Part shown: positions 12,575 through 22,785 of the stretch, piece by piece
Position numbering within the stretch: position 1 is the first letter of the stretch
Layout of the letters: each line of letters begins with the position of its first letter
From: Candidula unifasciata
Lineage: Eukaryota; Mollusca; Gastropoda; Stylommatophora; Geomitridae
NCBI GenBank assembly: GCA_905116865.2
Contig: CAJHNH020001112.1
Location: 1,538,432 to 1,602,431 of the forward strand
Direction: 5' to 3'
Length of the DNA stretch: 64,000 nucleotides
Position numbers and translations under genes: made by a program
Notes under the pieces: model-generated
What the model was told of the DNA's origin: nothing
Database searches by the model: none
The model's input: only the letters and a program-made list of their open reading frames with translations

Positions 12575-12666
12575 TGAAAAATGAGTACTTTGAGGGGCCG
12601 AATGTCAGACGGGCCTGCGTGCCCAATTTGTAACCCTTTGAAAATAAAGTTCGTTCGTTCGTTCGT
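12575..12666 (+). repeat. Dispersed core with AATAAAG, copy 1
   Basis: The block GGGCCGAATGTCAGACGGGC followed by GTGCCCAATTTGTAACCC and TTTGAAAATAAAGTTCGTTC is repeated with few changes at 40925-41000. A shorter match (AATTTGTAACCCTTTGAAAA) is at 13860-13885. It ends in short TTCG repeats and then the TATC array, so microsatellites flank it on both sides. Confidence 0.8.
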
Positions 12667-13026
<360 letters not shown>

Positions 13027-13284
13027 GTCTTTTTTTATATCTGCCTGTCTGTCAATCAAACTATTCGTCAGACTGTCTGTATAAAACAAGAAAGCTATCA
13101 TCAGCAAATGTAATTTCAAAAAAGTTAAACACATATACCCTTTGTTATCGCCTCCGTCGGTTGCCATTGTGAGAGGCTGAATGTCTGTTGGGGATGCAGT
13201 GTCCTTTCACAAACCAACATGAAACCCCGCGTACCTCTGGGGAAATATACATTGCAACACATTACTGGAATTGCCTTCGCACTT

Positions 13285-13445
13285 TTCCTCGTGTGGCTTC
13301 CACGGCCTCTTTATTGGCGGGGGAGTAGTAGCCGCTGCCTCCCTAACAAGCGTGTCGTAATTAGGGGTATCCGTCAAAGTCTGAGTGCACCTGCCTGAGA
13401 GGAAGACAAAACTCAAGTTCAGGAACAAGACTAAAGTTTAGAAGT
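13285..13445 (+). mobile_element. SINE1 (GAA-tailed family) fragment
   Basis: Shares the order of blocks typical of SINE1: GCCTCCCTAACAAGCGTGTC, TCTGAGTGCACCTGCCTGAG and CAAAACTCAAGTTCAGGAAC. The tail is missing. About 18 copies or parts exist in this window; complete ones end in (GAA)n. Confidence 0.7.
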
Positions 13446-13894
13446 GGACAAACACCCAGCATTTTATTAACTCTACCCCGGATTTTACAACGGTAATGGC
13501 GTATAAGAAGAATACATCATATGGTAGACAGTAGTTCTCTTTTCTAGGCGCTCCCGACCCTGGTAAATGTGCAGCTTGAGCGCCTGAAGCAGTGACGAAC
13601 TCTTTAGTGTAACAGATGGTGTGTACAGGGGGAAAAACAGGCAGAGAGGTTCGCTGGTTCTGCACCACTAGGTAGGTAATTCAAGCTGAACAGGGCAGAT
13701 GTGACGAAGGCTGTTTGAAAGCGAGTTTAAAATATTGAAGAAGGAATAGATCATATGGGACTCGAAAGAATGATGCAGCGAGGAGTGACTAGGAGATCTA
13801 GCCAACATTCAACTGGAGAAGCAAGACGAGCGTATAACAGAACTGTTGTGACTCAAGTGAATTTGTAACCCTTTGAAAATAAAGTAAGTAGGTC

Positions 13895-14178
13895 ACCTTC
13901 TTCTCCGCGGTCACCGGCTGTAAACTCCGGGGCAAAGTTCTAGTTCGTCTACTTCTGGGCTTTATTCTTGTTTCAGTACTTTAGTTTTGCGTCCACGTCC
14001 ATTTTACATATTTGGCTTACTTGTACGCAAATGGTGGCCTCTTGCCTCTCAGGCAGATGCAATTTGACTTCAAACGAAAACACTTATTAGCTGACCTTTT
14101 CGACATGCTTGTTGGGAAGGCAGTGGGAATATTTGTGTCTCTTCCTTTCCAATAGGACCCCAGAACCTATATATGGGA
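13895..14178 (-). mobile_element. SINE1, nearly complete, inverted
   Basis: The plus strand begins with CTTCTTCTCC (the tail in reverse), then CACCGGCTGTAAACTCCG, ... TTGCCTCTCAGGCAGATGCA and ends near CCAATAGGACCCCAGAAC. The order is the reverse complement of the plus-oriented copies such as 17525-17830. Confidence 0.8.
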
Positions 14179-14206
14179 TTCAATAAGTGAATGAATTATT
14201 CAACGA

Positions 14207-14640
14207 ATGTTTAAATCTGAACAAGCAAAGTGGCAGAAATACGTATTGCTGACAAATCATAGCCCCCTCCCCCTTCCCCAAAGAATGGAGGTCAGTAAAA
14301 GAATTATAGAAAGCCATTTAGAGCCAATTTTAACACATGGCAGTGAATCCGGGACAGTTAACAAACAAACTAAACAATTTCTTGAGACCTCAGAGATGTG
14401 GTTTTACAGAAGAATCCTTAGAATTACTTGGTCAACCCAAAAAAAAGAGCAACCCACATGTTTTGAAAGAAATTAGGACCGGAAGCAGCTTATCACAAAC
14501 ATCAGAAAGAGACAGATTATTTTTGGGTCACATTATAAAAAGAAGGAAACTGGAAAATGTTGTGACCGCTGGAAAGGTCTGTTGTAATAGAGACAAAAGA
14601 AGACAATGCGAGAAGACTGCGCGAGAGATATGAGGAGAAG
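14207..14640 (+). mobile_element. RTE-4 retrotransposon 3' fragment
   Basis: The frame contains EPILTHGSESGT, EMWFYRRILRITW and then LGHIIKRRKLENVVTAGKVC, which match the thumb and tail of RTE-type reverse transcriptases (LYGSETW, E...YRRILRI.W, GHI.R...L). Broken by frameshifts; 5'-truncated. Related tails lie at 15750-15990 and 62845-63030. Confidence 0.7.
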
Positions 14641-14802
14641 ATGACAGGAGGAGAGGCATGTGTAGATCGAGACAGGAACTCCGACGGAGAGAATCCGACA
14701 GAAACAAAGCCAGATAGAACGAAAGAGACATGAAAACGAGGATGTGTGGAGGCAGAGGGAGAGGCCGATTAATGCAAAGGAACAGTAAGACAATGAGAGA
14801 AA

Positions 14803-14805
<3 letters not shown>

Positions 14806-14861
<56 letters not shown>
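14806..14861. repeat. (AG)n microsatellite
   Basis: About 27 AG units within a longer purine-rich stretch. Confidence 0.95.
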
Positions 14862-14865
<4 letters not shown>

Positions 14866-15289
14866 TACAGAGAAACAAGTAGAGACCTAACTTAGACAGA
14901 GAGATGGACAACAAAGCGGCAGACATAACGAAACTGAACAAGGAAAGGATGGGTTGCGTGGGCGACAAAAAAAATCAGGGAAGTAAGACTGTGAAAAACA
15001 CACCTGCGACATACAGATCACGAAAAACTGAAAGCTTCTTTTTTCACATCCCACTGCTGACTGCGAATGGCCACTGCCGATATCTAGTGCTCTGCTTCAT
15101 GTCTGTGAACTGGCTGAAGGCAACACCCAGTAACAACGTTGTCGCTATGACAAAACTAGTCTCGTCGTCTTTGTTGACATGAGCGAGAAAGTTAGGAAAA
15201 TACATACCAAGCGTGTTATTTAGTGCACATTGTTAATACATATTGGTGTGCAAAATTTTGTTGTGTTAACAAAAAATTTCAATATCTAG

Positions 15290-15560
15290 GAAGTATATTC
15301 TCAGAACAGCATCCTTTCTTGAAAGCTGAAATATTTTGGTCATATCAAGCGAAATGACGGATTGGAAAAAATTATAGTAGAAGGCATGGTACCAGGAAGG
15401 AGGGGCAGGGGCCGACCGAAACGAAGATGGGCACAGGATATAAGTGACTCCTTGAGTGTAAAAGTGCATGAGGCGGGAGAACTGGCGAGAGACCGAGTTT
15501 CTTTCAGGCAGACCGTGATGAGAGCGGCGTTCTGCAAAGGACCTGCTACATGATGATGTT
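15290..15560 (+). mobile_element. RTE-1 retrotransposon 3' end
   Basis: Ends with AEGMVPGRRGRGRP-type sequence, then [20 protein letters not shown] and FCKGPAT followed by the stop and a short ATG repeat (CATGATGATG). The identical ending occurs at 24612-25115, 50641-52082, 57705-57895 and 63170-63570. Short simple-repeat 3' tails in place of poly(A) are typical of RTE-clade LINEs. Confidence 0.8.
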
Positions 15561-15749
15561 GATATTCTCCTCAGAAGAATAAGAAGAGAAATTTAAGTTG
15601 AGTTTGTTCCCCCTTCCATTTCAGTAATAGTTATTCATGCCCGTCAATTATGTTTTGCTTATTCAATAGTGCATAGCTTGTGTATCAAATGTAGGAATAC
15701 AGATAGTCGAGTTCAATATATTTAAAGCGTACTTTAAAACAGTTATAGT

Positions 15750-15990
15750 GTTTAACAGACATCAGAAGGAGACAGTCATCATTGTTTCGGCCATGTTATG
15801 AGAAGAGGGAAAATAGAACATGTGATCACTGGAAAGAACTGTGGAAGGAGGGATAGAGAAAGAAAACGAGAGAAGATTCTTGACAGTCTTGTTGCATGGA
15901 GGTGTGTCGGCACACGAACTGATACATGCTGCAGGGGATCGCAGATAGGCATGATCGCCCACGCCAGTCGCAAAAGCACCTGACGATGAT
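15750..15990 (+). mobile_element. RTE-4 retrotransposon 3' end
   Basis: Reads GHVMRRGKIEHVITGKNCG, RKREKILDSLVAWRCVG and AHASRKST before the stop, then GATGATAAT. The extreme C-terminus resembles 62845-63030, and the ENVVTAGKVC part matches 14207-14640. The first part of the RT is missing. Confidence 0.7.
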
Positions 15991-16084
15991 AATAGTGTTT
16001 AGCTTTTATGTGCGGATATTTAAGATGTTCTATACCATTATTCTGTCTTTAGATGTATTAATTAGAAGATATCAAGCAAATATA

Positions 16085-16625
16085 CAGCCTAACTGACATC
16101 ATCAATGGTGCAGAGTGGATACTCGTGCCTCGTGCGCTTACTTGTACATTTTCCTGCATTGCCATACTCGACGGGCGATGTGGGGAGCAACATCCCTTTG
16201 TTGTCAATGCAGAAGTCAACGCTCTCATCAGTAAAAATTCAGACAAGGCAGATGTACTGATCTACACAGACAGTTTGACCCATTACATTTCCCCCGAAGT
16301 CGGAGTACATCTGCCCGCGAGGCAGGGAACATCAAAACGGTTGTACACACAAAACTCAGGTCCAGGTAAAAGCCAAAAGTCCAAGCGGACGATTAACCGG
16401 GACCTTCCGCCGGAATTCACAGCCGGTGAACGAAGAAGAAGAAGAAGAAGAAGAAGAAGAAGAAAAAGAAGAAGAAGAAGACTCATTACAGAAATCCACA
16501 GTTCGTGGAGTCACCTTTATTTTTGTCCCGGGAGACGCGGGCGTCGATGGAAATGAAAGAGCTGAAGGTTGGCTGGATCCACCAACGGTCAACTTATTGA
16601 TCATTCTGATGTTGATAATGACAGA
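16085..16625 (+). mobile_element. RNH retroelement split by a SINE1 insertion
   Basis: Before the SINE1 copy the plus strand reads VVNAEVNALI...ADVLIYTDSL, RNase H pieces with the E and D acidic positions. After it, STVRGVTFIFVPGDAGVDGN and ERAEG correspond to the last part of the fold (usual form GHAGV.GNE.AD). The same last part is at 31260-31450. The Asp of the final NERAD has become Glu here. Confidence 0.6.
16285..16482 (+). mobile_element. SINE1 with (GAA)n tail, nested
   Basis: Begins near CATCTGCCCGCGAGGCAGGG, runs through CAAAACTCAGGTCCAGG and GGAATTCACAGCCGGTGAAC, and ends in about 16 AAG units. It lies between two halves of an RNase H domain, so it inserted after the RNH copy. Confidence 0.8.
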
Positions 16626-17079
16626 GTGCAATAAAGATAACCCAACTAACAAGCTAAGATATATGAACACCTCACATGCTATTTCCTGTCCTTGTGATGT
16701 ACTGTTTAATTCTTCCGTGAAGTTTTCGAAAGCCATCTATTCGCGGCAATTTTCTTTTGACATTGGCTTACGGCAGTGAAGTAATTAAAACCTGGAATTG
16801 GAAACAGTTCGGTTTAATTGCGTCTATACATTAGCAAGTTGAGCTGATGTCATGTTATAACGATATCGCTCCACACTGGGAATTAGCTGGCGTGCTCAGG
16901 GAGCGAAGTTCTCTGATTGTTTTAGTATCCAGAAGCCATGAGTTGTTAAAACTTAGGCTCGGTATTATGGATATCGCAACCTTTCGGCCTTAATTCCATT
17001 GTAAAATCTGGGATAAATGTGGCTTTTCTGCCTACCCCCGGACCACAAGAAGTTCGTCACCCGGTTTCCGCGCATTCCG
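16626..17079. other. Unassigned
   Basis: No recognisable element or exon. Confidence 0.4.
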
Positions 17080-17300
17080 GTTTAGCCAACTATGCTAGAG
17101 AGCCGGGCGTCAGTTCTCCGATTAAGAAGCCATTCTAATAATCCTCCGCTGACTGTCCCCATGAGAAGTCGGCTATAATATCTATATCTTGACCTCTAAG
17201 AAGATGGCATTAGACGCTCTTCCCCGATCGGTTACTCTCACCTGTTAGCATCAGAGATTCATTATTACCTGCCAGTCCAGTGTTGATGATATAGGCCCCA
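17080..17300 (-). mobile_element. RNH retroelement fragment (post-RNase H region)
   Basis: The minus strand reads FDGAYIINTGLAGNNESLML, comparable to MNGVDIINAVRIKLGDNGKS at 30600-30670 in the other RNH copy. This is the conserved segment after the RNase H domain. Stops and frameshifts interrupt it. Confidence 0.5.
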
Positions 17301-17524
17301 TCAAAGCTTTTTCCTGTATGCACATGTACTATAAAAACACAGAAAAGTCCATATCTGACAACACTGATTACTTCTTTATTAATCAACTGAACTTCACATC
17401 AGAAAAATGTTATTTTACTCTATGGTGTTTAGTTCTAATGATATCTGACCTCTGATCATGTCAAATCATCAAGAATTTCCTAGCTCTTTCTCTTTATTTT
17501 CCCTCCTGTTATGTATTTCCAGTG

Positions 17525-17935
17525 TCAAGTAGGCCTTTCCCTGTGCGGTTCCGGGGCCCTATTGTGGGGAAAACAAGAATAGACCCATTGCCTACCCAAA
17601 AGCATGTCGTAAGAGTCAACTAAATGGGAGCTTCCTTCCAAGTAGGATTGCATCTGCCTGAGAGGCAAGGAGCCAACAGTCAGCAAAAAATTAGCCAGAT
17701 GTGTAAAATGGATGTACACACAACACTTAGGTTCTGGAACAGGACTGCAGTCCAGAAATGGACGAACAACCAGAACTTTTCACCTGTTTACAGCTGGTGA
17801 ATGCAAAGAAGAAGTGGGCCTTGCTGTTTACTAGTCCACTGATATAAATTCTGGTCTTCTTCGCATTTCAAGTTCAGGTTGTTCACCCACTTCTGGATTT
17901 TGGTCTTCTTTGCTCGCCTCTCTGGCAGTACACTC
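17525..17935. mobile_element. SINE1 copy (+) followed by an inverted SINE1 part (-)
   Basis: 17525-17830 runs forward from CTGTGCGGTTCCGGGGCCCT through GCATCTGCCTGAGAGGCAAG to the tail region TTTACAGCTGGTGAATGCAA. 17835-17935 carries SINE1 words in the opposite direction (ATTTCAAGTTCAGGTTG, CCTCTCTGGCAG). Together they form an imperfect inverted pair. Confidence 0.7.
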
Positions 17936-18261
17936 TATCTTCAAAGACTGGTAAAAACGTTCAGATTATAATTTGTTGGCTTCTTCTCCTGTCACTCTGT
18001 TCAATAGTCCAGTCAAAATCTATTTTATGTTTAGCTGCAAATTAAGGCTGCCTTTTGATTATTTTGCCATCCTTGGTCACTTGCAGTATTCTTATTCACC
18101 CAGTTCATCCATCACGAGTGATGAAGACCACTTTCATCTAAAGCAGTGATGATCAATGATTGTGAGTACGAAGGTGGCTGATTAGTCCAATATGAATGAG
18201 CCTGGAAAGTGTTTGAGCAGTGCAAACCGCAGTAGGTGTGGGAATAATACTAATAATAAAA

Positions 18262-18299
18262 CTAGGTGTCATTAATTACTTTGCAATTAATGTCACCTA
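18262..18299. repeat. Hairpin palindrome
   Basis: TAGGTGTCATTAATT, a 7-8 base loop, then AATTAATGTCACCTA. The arms pair perfectly; this looks like the tip of a small inverted-repeat element. Confidence 0.85.
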
Positions 18300-18326
18300 G
18301 TATTATATATATAAAAAACGAAAAGA

Positions 18327-18445
18327 TAATGTATTGATTGGCACTCATAGAAAGACAGAAGGATACACAAGACATCATAACAATTAAAAGCTATAGTAAC
18401 AGTGCCAGCTTTCTATGAGTGCTAATCAATCCATTACATACTTGG
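18327..18445. repeat. Small inverted-repeat element
   Basis: TGTATTGATTGGCACTCATA near 18330 is matched in reverse by CTATGAGTGCTAATCAATCC near 18412-18431. A third diverged arm is near 18500-18540 beside a (TA)n run. Probably a MITE. Confidence 0.6.
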
Positions 18446-18944
18446 TACAGTAACTACAGCTTTCAATTTTTATGTTGTCTAGTGTGTGTTTCTATCTTTC
18501 TACTTCTTTTTATGAGTCCAGATTAATACATTACATGTTTATATATATATATATATATATAAAAATATTTCTACAGCGGCAAGGGTTCCCCCTTTGTTTA
18601 TTTATGTGTCTTATACAACCAGTTTACTGAATACATTTAATACCAAAATCAAGAAAAATTCCCACAGAATCTTTGAATTCAGCGATGCAGAGTATTAGAA
18701 ACAACACACGAAACACAAACTAAATACTGTACAAGGGTGTGAAATACAAATAGTCATTTATTCACATAATCATGCACAAAACCAAAATATGATGATGCAG
18801 AAAATAATATGTGCAAAACAATGTAACAGGGGACATGGAGAATTTATGAAACACAAATCATATGTCTAGCATGATGAACTTCTTTTAAAACGTAAGCATG
18901 GAGCTTTACATCATGTGAAATGTGTAAGAAAATACGAGGGGAAG

Positions 18945-19570
18945 TCAATAAGTCACCTATGGTTATGAGATGGCAGGAAAAATGAGTTGGTGGTTTCTAA
19001 AAGTGTCATTAGGTGACAGCTAGGTGGCATTAGTTTTGCACACACATTCGCAAAACAGAAAGAAAATGGCGACTGTATTTACGGGATAACCCTTAAAAAA
19101 CAATGTGTTGTTAATAGGAGTTATTATGGGGGGGGGGGGGGCGCTGCCCGCAAAAGGCATTATTAGGAAAAGGCTTCCTGTTTATGCTGAAAAAGGTTTA
19201 TCCTGTACAGCGGGGCATAGCTGGGTAAAAGAATTCAAAGAAAATATCCAAGCCTGCTGACTAGGAGTACTGCTCCTTCATGAAAATGTCAGACCTCATA
19301 CGGCTTGGTTAACTCAGGAGAAAATCTAGGGTGTGAATTTCTGAAACATCCATCTTGTAGCCCTGACTTAGCCCCTAGAGATTTCCACTTTTTTTGGTCC
19401 AATGAAAACCCACCTTGGCAGGAGACATTTCGTGAATGTTGCAGAAGCTGAATGTAAAGTCAAAATGTGGTTTAGAAAACAGAGCACGCAGTTCTATAGC
19501 AGGTTTGGCAGGACTGATCAAATGGCCCCAACCAGAGAAAAACACTGTGCTGTTGTAGAGTTTCTCTGAT
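18945..19570 (+). mobile_element. Decayed mariner-family transposon
   Basis: TACGAGGGGAAGTCAATAAG at the left resembles a mariner terminal repeat preceded by TA. Further on, the plus strand contains LLHENVRPHTAWLTQEK and then SPDLAPRDFHFF, the conserved block around the second and third catalytic acidic residues of D,D34D transposases (usual forms HDNARPH and SPDLAP.D). The second Asp has become Glu. The helix-turn-helix and first Asp are absent and stops and frameshifts occur, so it is inactive. I could not see the right terminal repeat. Confidence 0.7.
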
Positions 19571-19744
19571 GTTATCTTTCTCTCCTTTGGTGTATGTTTT
19601 GTGTGGTATGGCATCATGAGGCAAATCCCTTGACCTGCTGTCTGTGAAGGTAATTTAGAATTATAATTAAGTTTGATAGTGATTTGGTCACCATCTTTAT
19701 TTCCCGCAAATCTTTTTGAATTCATTTGGTTAAAAAAAAAATAT

Positions 19745-20043
19745 CACAAATAAAGAACTGAGGAGATGGCCTGGGCATGTTTGCAGAATGACTCATGATA
19801 ACACTTTAGCAAGGACATCTCTCCCGTGGACAGAAAAAGGAAAAAAAAAAAAGAAGGCATGAAATAGACACCTAAGGAAACGTAGAGACAACAGAAAGCA
19901 AAATGAAAGAGTGTAAACTGTATGAGATGTCCTGAGCAGAAAAGCATACTAGTTGCAATGGAGATCAAATGTAAATGCCCTGTATCGACAACACAAAGAG
20001 GATATAGACAACATGGTACTAAACAATCAAGCCAAGACAACTT
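19745..20043 (+). mobile_element. RTE-like retrotransposon 3' fragment
   Basis: The plus strand, allowing frameshifts, reads ITNKELRRWPGHVCRM, then ARTSLPW, and later LQWRSNVNALYRQHKED. This matches the common LINE ending of form LRWLGHV.RM ... WR..V.ALC....E. A poly-A-like tract interrupts it. Confidence 0.55.
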
Positions 20044-20439
20044 TTTTTTTCAAAATCTACATTGAGGAAGATTTGGGTGCAATATGACTGGTTCAACAAA
20101 TGATTGCACTACCGCAACTGCCACAAAAGAAAAATATGCATTATAATACAAGAAAATAAATGGTGGTTAAATGACCTTTGAATTCACGCCACAAATTGGA
20201 AAAGATATCAGCCATATCAGGTAAAAACACAGATCATGAAGTAATGAACATACATCAAATAATGTAACTACAGACAAAGTACAGAAAAAAAAATTTTGTT
20301 AGATGTAACATACTTACCTGCTTCTAAAATGTTGGCGAATTCAGACAGTCAACATAAACATATAAATAAAGTAAACAACACTTCACGTAAATACAAGTTC
20401 ATAGGAAACTTGTACACAAATCTAGTGGAGGACTGTCTG
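20044..20439. other. Unassigned AT-rich
   Basis: Nothing recognised. Confidence 0.4.
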
Positions 20440-20700
20440 ATTTATTTTCTTTGTGTTCACCAGCTGTCCATTCCCGCAGAAAGTTCTGGCAGTTCGTCCA
20501 CTACTGGCATTTTGTTCCAGAATGTGAGTACTGCACGTATATCCGTTTTACAGATCTGACTTATTTGTATGCAGACTGTGGACTCCTTGCCCCTCAGGTA
20601 GATGCGCTCACACTGAAGGAAGCTCCCAATTACTTTACTTTTACCACGTGCGTGTTAGTCTATTCTTGTTGTCCCCACAATGTGAGTCTTATTTATAAAA
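20440..20700 (-). mobile_element. SINE1, inverted
   Basis: CACCAGCTGTCCATTCCCGC, TTTACAGATCTGACTTATTT, CTTGCCCCTCAGGTAGATGC and CTATTCTTGTTGTCCCCACAATG follow in reverse SINE1 order. Confidence 0.75.
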
Positions 20701-20939
20701 TGACAGAAAGAAATCCTAAGACCTTTTTTAGCCTACAACTACTACTTCTTTTGTCAATATCTGCGTATGCCGCAGTTCGTTAGACAATCGGCAGTCGAGC
20801 AAGGGCGTGCTCAGTCGCTTGATGTTATACAGTCTGAAGGTGTCAGTGACTTCTTTAATCTTTCTTCTTCTGCTTACAAAGACAATTATCTCAAATAAAA
20901 TGAAGCCCCCCCCCCCCCCCACAAAACGTTCCCCTAAGG

Positions 20940-21240
20940 TTGTGTGCACCTTGCTGATGGAGGGCAGGCTGCCTTCTCAATTACCCTGAAAGTTATGATG
21001 GTGAAGTGTAGCTGCTAGCAGGGCTCCCCAAGCCAGATAGGACAACGGGTATAGGATAGATACACTGATCCCCCTTGTTTGGGGTAGAAGTATGGCAGCA
21101 GACAGACCAAACTTCATCAGATAAGTTATTAAAGCCTCAAAATCAGATGGAAACTTGCAGTCACCAACAGGAAAGAGACAACCAATCACAGAGATGAATG
21201 GAGGTGGGTGATGCATGCAGCAATGAACTTCAAGAGGTGC
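20940..21240 (+). mobile_element. RTE-2 retrotransposon 3' fragment
   Basis: The last 100 bp (AGTCACCAACAGGAAAGAG, GAATGGAGGTGGGTGATG, GCAGCAATGAACTTCAAG) match the ending of the longer RTE-2 copy at 38555-38645, which encodes VTNWKEKANQRDEWRRVIS. Upstream is degraded. Confidence 0.6.
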
Positions 21241-21864
21241 AGTTTTCTACACAGGGTTCATGTCCAAGAAACATGAAATGTTGATATGCTGAATGAAATC
21301 TGATGTTAAAGAAATAATCAAATGTAATCCCAGGAAACAAAACAGAAGTAAAACTAAACTATTATCTCTTCAATGATCAAAAGAACCAAATATGTAAACA
21401 TAAGTTTGCTCAAAATAAGACATAAGTAATTAAAACGTAGCATCTTCATATATACTGTAGATATGAGTGATCCCCATAAACTGTTTTACAAAAGCAGACC
21501 AAATAATGGACTGTGTCCCTGCTAACACACTGTCTAAAGATAACATCCTGAGTGTGATTCCACATGACTGCTTTGTCCTACACACACCAATTTTATCGAG
21601 AATGCTGAACATCATTTCTGACTGAATGAAGAAACTGTAGAAGGTCAATTCTCAACTGCTTAATTTCACATAGAATTTAGCACTACATAGCACTGTCCTG
21701 TGGTGCAATGATGTGAAATATGCAAATTAAAATCCTGAAGTACAATGAACTACAGTGTTCTAGTAGTCATCCTAGTAGTTTACAGGGTTGGGGAAAGCAC
21801 CTTGAGAATTCTCCGACAAGCAGATGAAAGAAACATTTCAAGTTTCAAGCATTGTTTTAAAGAA
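21241..21864. other. SNIP1 3' flank / probable 3' UTR
   Basis: Downstream of the SNIP1 stop on the minus strand. I could not identify a clear polyadenylation site. No other gene is recognisable. Confidence 0.4.
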
Positions 21865-22785
21865 TCACGTTTCTTCTATGTCATGGCCCTCTTTCACTTC
21901 CGACAGGTCCACGGCATCATGCAGCACCACATATTCTCTTGTGCTGAAGCCAAACTTGATCACATCTTTCTCTTTGAGTTCATAATATCGACGAGCCTCC
22001 ATTTTCTCCCCGTTAATGTAAGTTCCATTAGCCGATTCAAGATCTATCAGGTAAGGGCGAACTCTACGCCCAGGGGCACCATCAGAACGTGTGTAAGGCA
22101 CTGCCCGAAACTGAAGTACTGCTTGCTGCTTGGAACAAGACGGGTGGTCGACGGGAATATCTGCTATTCTGCGGTCACGGCCCAGAAGGAAAGCACTCTG
22201 TCTATGAATATGAAGAACCGGCAAGGGTTCATCCCCTTTGAACGGGTAAAGCCGCCATCTTCTTTTCGGCTTCATTGCCTCTGGAGGTTCATTATACTTG
22301 ATGACAACTCCACGGAATGTGTTTGTGTCTTCGGTTAGCTTACCCGACAGCCCCATGTTGGGCTTTTGTTTTTCCGGTTTGATATCATTTTCTTCCCCAC
22401 CTTCAGATTTCACTTGAACATCTGTGTTTAAACCAAAATCTCCATCCCTTTCTCGTTCTCTTCGATGTTCTCGTCTTCGATCATTATACTTTGTTCGGTC
22501 TTTCTGTTGCCTGCTAAAGTTATCATCATCTTTTTCTTGCTTGATCCTTATGTTTGGATCATATCCTGAACACTGCTGAGCACTGGAATGGTTGCGTCTG
22601 GGCCTGTGTGTGTCTCTCTCATCACCGTCAGAATTGTGATGCCGAAAACGCTTTTCCTTTTCCCAATGATGTTTATGTCGATGATCTTCGTCTGAAGGAC
22701 TGTGACTTCGCTGACGCTTGTGATGTTTCTTCCTCTTATGTTCCCCGTCATCTGATAAGTCTGGGCTATGCTTTCTGTTATGTTT
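21865..22785 (-). CDS. SNIP1: SNIP1 main coding exon (FHA domain, stop codon)
   Basis: Phase-0 exon that opens K-H-N-R-K after the acceptor and ends ...KEGHDIEET stop. The in-frame Met seven codons upstream (22806) lies inside the pyrimidine tract of the acceptor and is not used as start in this reading. The FHA half is almost collinear with vertebrate SNIP1. The N-terminal half is low-complexity (KRKKHHKRQRSHSPSDEDH), as in other SNIP1 proteins. Confidence 0.92.
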   Translation of the reverse strand, partial: KHNRKHSPDLSDDGEHKRKKHHKRQRSHSPSDEDHRHKHHWEKEKRFRHHNSDGDERDTHRPRRNHSSAQQCSGYDPNIRIKQEKDDDNFSRQQKDRTKYNDRRREHRRERERDGDFGLNTDVQVKSEGGEENDIKPEKQKPNMGLSGKLTEDTNTFRGVVIKYNEPPEAMKPKRRWRLYPFKGDEPLPVLHIHRQSAFLLGRDRRIADIPVDHPSCSKQQAVLQFRAVPYTRSDGAPGRRVRPYLIDLESANGTYINGEKMEARRYYELKEKDVIKFGFSTREYVVLHDAVDLSEVKEGHDIEET

